This document shows, one piece after another, positions 33,634 through 41,318 of a stretch of DNA of 64,000 nt. Where the stretch lies: NCBI RefSeq assembly GCF_036013955.1, contig NZ_CP107903.1, forward strand, positions 8,060,001-8,124,000, in the 5' to 3' direction. Origin of the DNA: Streptomyces sp. NBC_00459 (GTDB taxonomy: Bacteria; Actinomycetota; Actinomycetes; Streptomycetales; Streptomycetaceae). Numbering within the stretch: position 1 is the first letter of the stretch; each line of letters opens with the position of its first letter. Made by a program: the position numbers and the translations under genes. The notes under the pieces were generated by a model. The model did no database searches and was not told where the DNA came from. It was given only the letters and a program-made list of their open reading frames with translations.

Positions 33634-34134
33634 GTGGGACGTTCACGTACGTATCAATGGGAAGACCCCGCGATCCTGGCGGAGGCCGCCGGACGCATGG
33701 CAGGCCTCGACTTCCTGCGCGAGCTGCAGGCGGGGCGGCTGCCGGCGCCGCCCGTCAACCATGCCGTCGACTTCACCCTGACCGAGGTGGAACCCGGCAG
33801 GGCGGTCTTCTCCCTGACTCCGGGCGAGGAGCACTACAACCCGATCGGCGGCGTGCACGGCGGCATCTTCGCCACCCTGCTCGACTCGGCGGCGGGCTGC
33901 GCCGTCCAGTCCACGCTTCCGCAGGGCATGGCGTACACCTCGCTCGACCTGACGGTGAAATTCCTGCGCCCGATCACCGTCGACACGGGAACGGTGCGCG
34001 CCATCGGCACGCTCGTCAACAAGGGGCGCCGAACCGCCCTCGCCCAGGCCCAGTTGGTCGACGCGAAGGACCGACTCCTCGCCCACGCCACCAGCAGCTG
34101 CCTGCTCTTCGCGGTGCCGCCCTCGCACGGGTGA
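33634..34134 (+). CDS. PaaI-family hotdog thioesterase
   Basis: A 166-residue hotdog-fold enzyme that hydrolyses acyl-CoA thioesters. The catalytic segment is EEHYNPIGGVHGGIFATLLD (about 70-89) followed by SAAGCAVQSTLPQG. The strand region SLDLTVKFLRPI and the ending LLAHATSSCLLF are normal. GTG 33634 is chosen because GAGGAGG lies 9 bases upstream; an in-frame ATG at 33616 would bury that site. It is divergent from HxlR. Confidence 0.86.
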   Translation: MGRSRTYQWEDPAILAEAAGRMAGLDFLRELQAGRLPAPPVNHAVDFTLTEVEPGRAVFSLTPGEEHYNPIGGVHGGIFATLLDSAAGCAVQSTLPQGMAYTSLDLTVKFLRPITVDTGTVRAIGTLVNKGRRTALAQAQLVDAKDRLLAHATSSCLLFAVPPSHG

Positions 34135-34929
34135 ACCCCGGGTGGTGGCAGTGGACCGCCCGGTCGGCCGCGGTGGACCGGTCGGTCGGCTCGGCTGCCC
34201 CGCCCGCCATCTCCGCGTCTTCGGCCGCACGGCTCGGGATCCCATGCCCCGGCTGCCCTGACCTGCGGCGCTGTGGCAACGCTGATCCGATGCCGCCAGC
34301 CATCTCGATATGGCTCATGTGGCAAGAGCCGAGAAGTATCTGACGAGTCAACTGCTGTTTGATCGGGTGACTCGCGATGCCGAGGTCGCAGATCGCCGAG
34401 CTGACCGGTGCCGAGTTCGGTGAGGCGTACGAGGTGCTGATCGCCACACCCGGGAGCCTGACCCGCACTCCCGCACATCGGCAGTACCTGGGCAGGCCGT
34501 TCTGCAGGCAGGCACCGCCTGCCCAGGGGCACGGGTCGTACGGCGACACGGAGCCTGCGACCTGTGCCGGTACGGGCTCCGGCGCGGGACCGATCGGACA
34601 CGCCTGGACGTCGTATCGACACAGGTCCTGGACGCGAGCCAGGACCTCGGTGTGCTGACCCGGACCGACAGCACCACAGCGAGCCGACGCCCGGTGAACG
34701 GCTGCTGTCGACTCCGTCGCCGGGCGGCCGAAGACCTCGTCGCCGGACGACGCTCTCGAGAACCTGTTTGGCAGGCATAGGGCGGGGCAGGCGCAGCATC
34801 AGTGCTTCGGACAGGAGGCACGTCCGTGGGAGCGGTGGATCACCGACCCGGGTGTGTCTGTCCCGGTTGTGCGCATCCTCCCGCGGGGACCCGTCCAACC
34901 CGAGCACTCCTAGGGAGTTGCGACGCATC
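34135..34929. other. 795-bp region without a recognisable gene
   Basis: No open frame here has a recognisable domain together with a ribosome site. There are several short inverted repeats around 34495-34530 (GGCAGGC / GCCTGCC). This may be a degraded locus plus the leader of the sigma-factor gene. Confidence 0.5.
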
Positions 34930-35724
34930 ATGCGAACTCGAACGAGTCCGAAGCGCCACCCCCACAACGACGCCCCCGACACCGCGGAGGCGTTCCGCAG
35001 GCTTGCCGCGCTCCCTCCGGGTCAGCGGCGCGACACCCTCCGGGCGAAGATCGTCGAGGCCTGGCTGCCCATGGCCGACCGGCTCGCGGGCCGTTTCCGG
35101 AGCCGGGGCGAGAGCCTGGACGATCTGCGCCAGGTCGCCGCGTTGGGCCTGGTCAAGGCCGTCGACCGCTACGACCCCGAGCTCGGCAACGCCTTCGAGA
35201 GCTATGCCGTCCCCACGATCACCGGTGAGATCAAGCGTCACTTCCGCGACCACATGTGGACCCTGCACGTGCCTCGCCGGGTCCAGGACCTCCGTAACCG
35301 CGTACGGTTCGCCACCCAGGACCTGTCGCAGACCATCTCGGGCCGCAGGCCCACCATCGCCGAGATAGCCGAGCACGCCAACATGACCGAGGAGGACGTC
35401 AAGGTCGGCCTGGAGGCCCTGGAGAGCTTCACCGCGCTCTCCCTCGACGCCGAACTCCCCGGCAGCGAGGACGGATACTCCCTCAGCGACGCCCTCGGCG
35501 CACCCGACCCGGCCCTCGACATCGTCATCGACCGTGAGGCGGTCAAGCCCCGGCTGCAGGCACTGCCCGAGCGTGAACGCGCCATCCTCTACATGCGGTT
35601 CTTCGGAGACATGACCCAGAGCTGCATCGCCGAGGAGCTCGGCATCTCCCAGATGCATGTCTCCCGCCTGATCAGCCGCTCCTGCAACCGGCTGCGGGAC
35701 CAGGTCATGAGGGACGCGGCCTAG
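34930..35724 (+). CDS. SigB/SigF/SigG-family RNA polymerase sigma factor
   Basis: A 264-residue stress or development sigma factor. Region 2 is visible as LDDLRQVAALGLVKAVDRYD, then FESYAVPTITGEIKRHFRDH and WTLHVPRRVQDLRN. Region 3 holds GRRPTIAEIAEHANMTEEDV. Region 4 is PERERAILYMRFFGDMTQSC and IAEELGISQMHVSRLISRS. Such factors are controlled by RsbW-like anti-sigma kinases, but no antagonist gene is adjacent. The SpoIIE-type phosphatase with an ATPase domain 17 kb away is a possible distant partner. The GGGAG before the ATG supports the start. Confidence 0.92.
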   Translation: MRTRTSPKRHPHNDAPDTAEAFRRLAALPPGQRRDTLRAKIVEAWLPMADRLAGRFRSRGESLDDLRQVAALGLVKAVDRYDPELGNAFESYAVPTITGEIKRHFRDHMWTLHVPRRVQDLRNRVRFATQDLSQTISGRRPTIAEIAEHANMTEEDVKVGLEALESFTALSLDAELPGSEDGYSLSDALGAPDPALDIVIDREAVKPRLQALPERERAILYMRFFGDMTQSCIAEELGISQMHVSRLISRSCNRLRDQVMRDAA

Positions 35725-36047
35725 ACCTGGCCCAGACCGGTCCGGGCCCGTCGCCATCACTGGCAGTGGCAGTTGTCGCGGGCTCCGCGACCGCTCCTGC
35801 CGCGCCGCGCCGCGCCGCGCTCACCGAGCCGGAGCAGCTCTGCACTCCGCTGCGCACGCGGTCCGTCGTCGAACGGGCGGGCGGAAGCCGTTGCCCGTCC
35901 CGCCGCCGTGGGCAGCGTCACCCGCTCGGGCGCGTCTGTCCCGCGAATGGTGTCCGGCCGCGCGCGCCCCGACGCCGGGCGGGCTGTCATGGGGTGCGGG
36001 GCATCACCCGACGTGCCCCGCAGCCGCCGCTCGAAGGAGCCCAGCCC
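35725..36047. other. 323-bp region without a recognisable gene
   Basis: A GC-rich leader between the sigma-factor gene and the secreted protein. No convincing frame or strong hairpin was seen. GAAGGAGCC just before 36048 is the ribosome site of the next gene. Confidence 0.5.
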
Positions 36048-36722
36048 ATGCGCCGCACCGCCCGTGTCCTGTCCGCCGCCGCTCTGGCGGGTGCCGCCCT
36101 GGGTGCCGCCGCCACGGCCGTGTCCGCGGACGCCGCCGGGGAGGTCAGCCCGGGCACCGTCGGCCCCGGCGGCACCGTCACCGTCTCTGTGGCCTGCGAC
36201 GCGACCGGCGGGACCCCGCCCGCGTCCATCGACGCGCACTCGCAGGGCTTCGAGCAGGGCACCGTCCAGCTCCAGCAGGTCCCCGGCAACGACGACCAGG
36301 TGACCGGCCCCGCCTACAGCGGCACCGCGAAGATCGCGCCCGCCTGGAGCTTCGAGGGCGACCAGAACGCGAGCGCCCCGGCCGCCGAATGGTCGGCCGA
36401 CGGTACGTGTCCGGGGCAGGCCGGGGGCCAGGGCAAGGCGTGGAAGGCGACGTTCACGGTGACGCGCGACGGCACCGGCACCTGTGGCGCCGGCTCGCAC
36501 GTCGGTGACCCCCGGAACGGCGACTTCCAGGAGGTGTCCGCCTGCCCCACGCACCCCTCCGAGCCCACGCCCGCGCCGGTGCAGCGCGGGGTGCATGCCG
36601 GTCAGGGCGGCGCCTTCACCGACTCCGTGCCCGCACTGGTCGCCGGGGGAGTGCTCATCGCGGGCGCGGGAGGGGCCGCCGTGCACCGGCTGCGGCGCAG
36701 GGGAACGTCCACGCGCTCCTGA
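36048..36722 (+). CDS. Secreted protein with C-terminal membrane anchor, unknown function
   Basis: A 224-residue exported protein. The signal peptide is RRTARVLSAAALAGAALGAA with cleavage near VSADA. The ectodomain (about 30-180) begins GEVSPGTVGPGGTVTVSVAC, like many streptomycete secreted beta-sandwich proteins, and has about five Cys. A C-terminal helix (VPALVAGGVLIAGAGGAAVH) followed by RLRRRG anchors it. No LPXTG or LAXTG signal precedes that helix, so it is a membrane rather than a wall anchor. Confidence 0.75.
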   Translation: MRRTARVLSAAALAGAALGAAATAVSADAAGEVSPGTVGPGGTVTVSVACDATGGTPPASIDAHSQGFEQGTVQLQQVPGNDDQVTGPAYSGTAKIAPAWSFEGDQNASAPAAEWSADGTCPGQAGGQGKAWKATFTVTRDGTGTCGAGSHVGDPRNGDFQEVSACPTHPSEPTPAPVQRGVHAGQGGAFTDSVPALVAGGVLIAGAGGAAVHRLRRRGTSTRS

Positions 36723-36851
36723 CCCGAGGTGGAGCCCCAGTACAGGGGAAGCAACCCGGGCGGGCTCCCATGGGTCCCTCTGACCGTGGGTACTCGTAGC
36801 CGTAGCCACAGCAGGCACAGGAACCGCACCAGCAACCCCGCGGAGGTACGC

Positions 36852-38099
36852 ATGCGGCGGACGGATCCCCAGGGGCACGGCCCCGTCCGCTACGGCCCGC
36901 CGTTCCCCGGCGACGGACTCCCCGTCCTGCCCGAACTCGCCGCGGTACTCGCCGCCGCGGCCGGTCGCCCCGACGCCCAGCCGACCGGCGGCGCTCCCGC
37001 GCTCCTCGACGCGGCCTGCGGCTACTGGACCCGGCGCGGACTGCCCGCCGAACCCGACCAGGTGGCCGCCGCGCCCGGCGCCCCCGCCCTGCTGCACGCG
37101 CTGACCGCCGCGATCGGTGGCGACGTCCTGGTGCCCCGGCCCTGCGCGGCCTGGTGGGCGCCCCAGGTGCGGGCGCTGGGCAGATCCGTGTTCCACGTGG
37201 CCACGCCGGCCGAGTGCGGGGGCGTGCCGGACCCGTACGCCCTGCTGGAGACCGTACGGAGGGTGCGTGCCGAGGGCGGCGATCCCCGGCTGCTCGTCCT
37301 GTCCGTGGCGGACGACCCGACGGCCACCGTGGCACCACCCGAACTCCTGCACGAGGCCGTCGAGGCCGCCGCCGGAGAAGGGCTCCACCTGGTCAGCGAC
37401 GAGACCTGGCGCGACACCCTGCACCGGCCCCACGACACCGTGCTGCTCAGCCCGGCCGAGATGCTGCCGGACAGGGTCACCGTCGTCACCGACCTGTGCG
37501 GCGCGCTGCTGCCGTCGGGCTGGCCCGCAGCCCTCGCCCGCTTCCCGGCCAACGCCTCCGGGGACGCCCTACGCGCGCGCGTGCTCGACGTACTCACCGC
37601 GCTCGGCGCCCGGATCGCCGAACCGGTCGCCGCAGCGGCCGGCTATGCGCTCGGCGAGCCCGAGCCCGTCACCGAACGGCTCACCGCCGCCGTACGCCTG
37701 CACGCGCGCGTGGCCACCGCCGCGCACCACGCGGTCGTCGCCGCGGGCTGTCTGGCCCGGCCACCGAGAGCCGGCCGCCATCTGTACGTCGATCTCGGCC
37801 CCCTGCGGACCGCGCTCGGCGCCCTGGGTGTCGGCGATGCCCAGGAACTGGAGGACCGCCTCACCGCCCGGCTCGGGATGCCCACGCCGGGCGGTCACCG
37901 GTTCGGGGACGACCTCGCGGCACTGCGCGTCCGGCTGGACACGGGCGCGCTGCTCGGTGACACGCCCGAGGAACGAGCGCAGTCGCTCATATCACCCGAA
38001 CCACTGGAACTGCCACACGTGCGACGCGCGTTGGCCTTGGTGGGATCGATCTTCGACGATCTCTGTGACGACGCTCAGCGACGGGAGCCTCCTCGATGA
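36852..38099 (+). CDS. Aminotransferase-fold (PLP type I) protein lacking the catalytic lysine
   Basis: A 415-residue protein with the layout of class I/II aminotransferases: the substrate/cofactor segment GAPALLHALTAAIGGDVLVP, the ring-stacking region near WWAPQV, and the conserved Asp in LHLVSDETWRD. Where the Schiff-base Lys should follow (usually an S-x-S-K-x-x-x-x-G-x-R pattern) the chain reads VTVVTDLCGALLPSGWPAAL with no Lys at all. I see no other Lys suited to the role. It is probably not a transaminase; PLP binding without catalysis or a regulatory role is more likely. It overlaps the next gene by ATGA. Confidence 0.75.
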   Translation: MRRTDPQGHGPVRYGPPFPGDGLPVLPELAAVLAAAAGRPDAQPTGGAPALLDAACGYWTRRGLPAEPDQVAAAPGAPALLHALTAAIGGDVLVPRPCAAWWAPQVRALGRSVFHVATPAECGGVPDPYALLETVRRVRAEGGDPRLLVLSVADDPTATVAPPELLHEAVEAAAGEGLHLVSDETWRDTLHRPHDTVLLSPAEMLPDRVTVVTDLCGALLPSGWPAALARFPANASGDALRARVLDVLTALGARIAEPVAAAAGYALGEPEPVTERLTAAVRLHARVATAAHHAVVAAGCLARPPRAGRHLYVDLGPLRTALGALGVGDAQELEDRLTARLGMPTPGGHRFGDDLAALRVRLDTGALLGDTPEERAQSLISPEPLELPHVRRALALVGSIFDDLCDDAQRREPPR

Positions 38100-39136
38100 C
38101 GCAGCAGTCCGAGTCGACCACGAGCACCAGCACGACTACGAGCGCGAGCGCGACCACCACGACCACCACCTCGACCGAGGCGCTTCGGCCGCTGCGCGGG
38201 AGCAGGGCGTGGCCCCGCTCCTTCGCCGACCGGCTGACCACCCCGCTGCCCGGCCTCAAAGGCATGGCCAGATTCGCCAGAGAAGGCGCGGTGCGGCCGA
38301 CCCCGGAAGGCCTCGCCGACATCCCGCGGCTGCCCTTCGAACCCGGACCGCTGCCCCGCGTGGACGCGCGCACCATCGCCGTCTCCTGGGCGGGGCACGC
38401 CAGTTGGGTGGTCAGGATCGGCGGGCTCACCGTCCTCACCGACCCCGTCTGGTCCCGCCGTATCCTCGGCACACCGGCCCGGATCACCCCCGTGGGCGTC
38501 GCCTGGAGCGCGCTGCCGCACATCGACGCCGTCGTCATCAGCCACAACCACTACGACCACCTGGACGCCCCGACCCTGCGCAGACTCCCGCGCGACACCC
38601 CGGTGTTCGTGCCGGCCGGACTCGGCCGCTGGTTCCGGCGCCGCCGGTTCACCCACGTCACCGAGCTCGACTGGTGGGAGGCGGCCGAACTGGACGGCGT
38701 CCGCTTCGACTTCGTACCGGCCCACCACTGGTCCAAGCGCGGCCTCACCGACACCTGTCGCACCCTCTGGGGCGGCTGGGTGCTCACCGACCTGGACGGG
38801 CAGCGCGTCTACTTCGCGGGCGACACCGGGTACGGCCACTGGTTCGCCCGCATCGGACAGCGCTACCCAGGCATCGACCTCGCGCTGCTGCCGATCGGCG
38901 CGTACGACCCGCGGTGGTGGCTCAGCGACGTCCACTGCGACCCGGAGGAGGCGGTACAGGCCGCCATGGACCTCGGCGCTCGCCGGATGGCGCCCATGCA
39001 CTGGGCGACCTTCGTGCTGTCCGCCGAGCCGGTGCTCGAACCGCTCACCCGGGTGCGGGCAGCGTGGGAGACGGCCGGCCTGCCCCGAGAGGACCTGTGG
39101 GACCTGCCGGTGGGGGGTTCGCGGGTGCTGGGCTGA
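38096..39136 (+). CDS. MBL-fold metallo-hydrolase (UlaG / NAPE-PLD-like)
   Basis: A 346-residue metallo-beta-lactamase-fold enzyme. The metal motif is ISHNHYDHLD (HxHxDH), with the bridging Asp in YFAGDTGYGHW and the last His in MAPMHWATF. WAGHASWVVRIGGLTVLTDP is typical of the UlaG/NAPE-PLD branch, which cleaves lactone or phosphodiester bonds. The first 30 residues are an unusual Thr/Ser/Glu tract that looks disordered. The start lies in an ATGA overlap with the lysine-less aminotransferase-like gene, so the two are co-translated. Confidence 0.87.
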   Translation: MTQQSESTTSTSTTTSASATTTTTTSTEALRPLRGSRAWPRSFADRLTTPLPGLKGMARFAREGAVRPTPEGLADIPRLPFEPGPLPRVDARTIAVSWAGHASWVVRIGGLTVLTDPVWSRRILGTPARITPVGVAWSALPHIDAVVISHNHYDHLDAPTLRRLPRDTPVFVPAGLGRWFRRRRFTHVTELDWWEAAELDGVRFDFVPAHHWSKRGLTDTCRTLWGGWVLTDLDGQRVYFAGDTGYGHWFARIGQRYPGIDLALLPIGAYDPRWWLSDVHCDPEEAVQAAMDLGARRMAPMHWATFVLSAEPVLEPLTRVRAAWETAGLPREDLWDLPVGGSRVLG

Positions 39137-39173
39137 GTTGTTCTCGCCCCCGCCGCCCCTACCCGTCCCATCC

Positions 39174-39242
39174 TCGGGGGCTCCGCCCCCGAACCCCCGT
39201 ATCGCGCTGAACGCGCTCGTCCTCAAACGCCGGACGGGCTGG
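39174..39242. repeat. Dispersed Streptomyces intergenic repeat with hairpin
   Basis: It contains the hairpin GGGGGCTCCGCCCCC (39176-39190) and then the motif CTCGTCCTCAAACGCCGGAC, a sequence I know from many streptomycete intergenic regions. It lies between two convergent genes and probably terminates both. Confidence 0.65.
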
Positions 39243-39271
39243 TGGCGCCGGGCCCGGCCCGGCCCTCCCGC

Positions 39272-39901
39272 TCAGGCCGCCCCGCGGATCCCACGCACCC
39301 GCCGCCACACACTCGGCGCCGCGCTGATCGTCAGCGTCAGCGCGACCGCCGCCACCACGCCCTGCCACGGCTCGTCGAAGAGGGAACCGCCGAGGACGCC
39401 GATCAGCTGGTACGTGGCGGCCCAGGCGAGGCAGGCCGGGACGTCGCCGCGGGCGAAGCGGCGCACCGGCCACTTCGCCATCAAGCAGGCCAGCATCACC
39501 GGGATGCGGCCGGCAGGCACCAGCCGGGACAGCACCAGGACCGCCACCCCGTGCCGGCTCAGCTTCTCCTGGGCCTGCGCGAGCCGGTCCTCGGGCGCCC
39601 GGTTGCGGATCGCCGCCAGCCAGCGCGAGCCGTTCTTCGAGTCCATCCCGCGCCGGCCCAGCCAGTACAGCGCCACATCGCCGAGGAACGCGGCCAGCGA
39701 GGCCACCACGAACACCAGGACCATGGCGAGCGGCGCGGTCTGGTGAAAGGCCACCACGGCCGCCGAACTCACCAGCGCCCCCGTCGGCACCACCGGCACC
39801 AGCGCCCCGATCAGCACCAGCAGGAACAGCGTCGGATAGCCGATCGCCTGCCCCGCCGACCCCTGCCCCGAGGTCGAGGCGGCGGCCAGGACCACCATCA
39901 C
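39272..39901 (-). CDS. DedA-family (SNARE-associated/VTT-domain) membrane protein
   Basis: A 209-residue inner-membrane protein. PTLFLLVLIGALVPVVPTGA and the re-entrant region with LSRLVPAGRIPVMLACLMAK carry the conserved motif (F/L)xxR(L/F)xPxxR of the DedA/VTT fold, which is linked to undecaprenyl-phosphate flipping. AAFLGDVALYWLGRRG is also typical. Four to five membrane segments are visible. It overlaps the stop of the upstream MBL gene in ATGA, so they form an operon. Confidence 0.85.
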   Translation of the reverse strand: MMVVLAAASTSGQGSAGQAIGYPTLFLLVLIGALVPVVPTGALVSSAAVVAFHQTAPLAMVLVFVVASLAAFLGDVALYWLGRRGMDSKNGSRWLAAIRNRAPEDRLAQAQEKLSRHGVAVLVLSRLVPAGRIPVMLACLMAKWPVRRFARGDVPACLAWAATYQLIGVLGGSLFDEPWQGVVAAVALTLTISAAPSVWRRVRGIRGAA

Positions 39902-40674
39902 CGTGCGACCTCCAGGCGCACGCTCTCCCCGTGCTCCAGCCGGTACACGTCGACCGTGGGCGCACGCTCCGCCGCGAGCCGCACGAACTCCTCGCCCGGC
40001 GCATGGAACTCATGGGGGCGCACGGCGTCCAGCCCGATCGGCCAGTACGTGCCGTAGTGCACCGGCACCGCGCTGCGCGGCGACAGCCGGGCCAGCGCCT
40101 CCGCCGCCCGCTCCGCGTTCAGATGCCCCTCACCGAGATACGGCCCCCAGCCGCCGACCGGCAGCAGCGCCGCGTCGACCGGCCCGACCTCCTCGGCCAT
40201 CGACGCGAACAGACCCGTGTCCCCGGCGAAATACGTCCGCGCCTCGCCCTCGATCACAAAGCCGAGCGCGGGCGCCCGCTGCGGTCCCACGTTCAGCCGC
40301 CGCCCGTCGTGCCGTGCGGACACGGCCCGTACGACCAGGTCCCCGACCTTGGTGTGGTCCCCGGGGGCCACTTCCGTGATGCGGAGATGGGCCAGCCTGC
40401 GCGACAGGCCCGGCACCGCCCTCGGCGCCCCCCGGGGCACGATCAGGCGCGCGCCCGGCGCGAGACGCGCGAGAGAGGGCACGTGGAGGTGGTCGGAGTG
40501 CAGATGGGAGACGAGCGCCACGTCCGCGCGCCAGGCGCCGGGCGGGGGCAACTCGCCCCGACGACGGCGCAGATGGGCGAGCCGGCGCACGAACAGGGGG
40601 TCGGTGAGCACGCGTACGCCCGAGTCCTCGACCGTACAGGTGGCGTGACCCCACCAGGTGATCTCCACCGGCAC
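39898..40674 (-). CDS. MBL-fold metallo-hydrolase (UlaG-like)
   Basis: A 258-residue metallo-hydrolase. ITWWGHATCTVEDSGVRVLT opens the fold, VSHLHSDHLHV is the HxHxDH metal motif, and TYFAGDTGLFAS and VPVHYGTYW bring the other ligands. The start at GTG 40674 is chosen because AAGGAGG lies 7 bases upstream; a longer frame to 40848 begins in non-coding-like sequence. It is coupled to the DedA gene. Although it shares the fold with the 38096-39136 protein, the two are clearly different paralogues. Confidence 0.85.
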   Translation of the reverse strand: MPVEITWWGHATCTVEDSGVRVLTDPLFVRRLAHLRRRRGELPPPGAWRADVALVSHLHSDHLHVPSLARLAPGARLIVPRGAPRAVPGLSRRLAHLRITEVAPGDHTKVGDLVVRAVSARHDGRRLNVGPQRAPALGFVIEGEARTYFAGDTGLFASMAEEVGPVDAALLPVGGWGPYLGEGHLNAERAAEALARLSPRSAVPVHYGTYWPIGLDAVRPHEFHAPGEEFVRLAAERAPTVDVYRLEHGESVRLEVAR

Positions 40675-40795
40675 CCCTTTGCCTCCTTCGCGCGACTCCC
40701 CGAAGACTACGGGCAGGAGTAGGGTCGGCGGGAAACCCGGGGCGAGTGGGGAAACCCTGAGGTGAGCGGGGAAGCCCGGAGCTGAGGGGGACGCC

Positions 40796-41230
40796 ATGGG
40801 ACACACGCACGCCGCCGTCGGCCTGCCCGGTGCGGTACCGAGGGTCACCGCGATCGCCAGCCTGACACCGCTCGAGGAACTGGACGAGGAGCCGTTCCTC
40901 GTCGACTCCCGCAGCCAGCACGCGATGTGCGCCCGCTGGGCCGCCGAGCACGGTTACGTCGTCACCCGGGAGCTGCTCGTACGCGGTCTGCGCCCCGACC
41001 ACGGTGCCCTGTGGAACGGCGTCGAGGCGGGCCTCGACCTCTTCGTGGCGCCCAGCCGGCGGGTCCTGGAGCAGGCGCTGACCTCCGTCGACGAGTTCAC
41101 CGCCGAGTGCGCGCGGCGCGGGGTGCGGGTCGAGACGGTGGGGTGCGCGGAACCGTCGTACGACGCCCAGATGAAGGCCCGGGTCCACCGCCGCCTCTCC
41201 ATGCCGACCGCCGGGTACGACGGCCGCTGA
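40796..41230 (+). CDS. Conserved actinobacterial protein with resolvase-like N-terminal pattern
   Basis: A 144-residue soluble protein. The stretch RSQHAMCARWAAEHGYVVTR, followed by VRGLRPDHGALWNGVEAGLD and LFVAPSRRVLEQAL, follows the order of the serine-resolvase catalytic domain (a helix of sampled residues, GY-V, then VDLFVA-x-x-x-R-V). The nucleophile Ser would be S38 in the VDSRSQ stretch, but the start lacks the usual Y-x-R-x-S. A catalytically dead or DNA-binding relative is possible. The ending RRLSMPTAGYDG looks highly conserved. It is a lone gene and no function is assigned. Confidence 0.6.
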   Translation: MGHTHAAVGLPGAVPRVTAIASLTPLEELDEEPFLVDSRSQHAMCARWAAEHGYVVTRELLVRGLRPDHGALWNGVEAGLDLFVAPSRRVLEQALTSVDEFTAECARRGVRVETVGCAEPSYDAQMKARVHRRLSMPTAGYDGR

Positions 41231-41318
41231 ACCTTCACCCGGGGCACACCGGGCTCCGCCCGCCCGTTGTGACAGGGTGGGCCCAGGCCAGCCGTGGGGA
41301 CGGGCCGGGACGTGAGGT

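Noticed and set aside
34377..34658. Possible gene in the 795-bp empty region
   Set aside because: No ribosome site, no domain and erratic codon use; kept only as a region without a gene.
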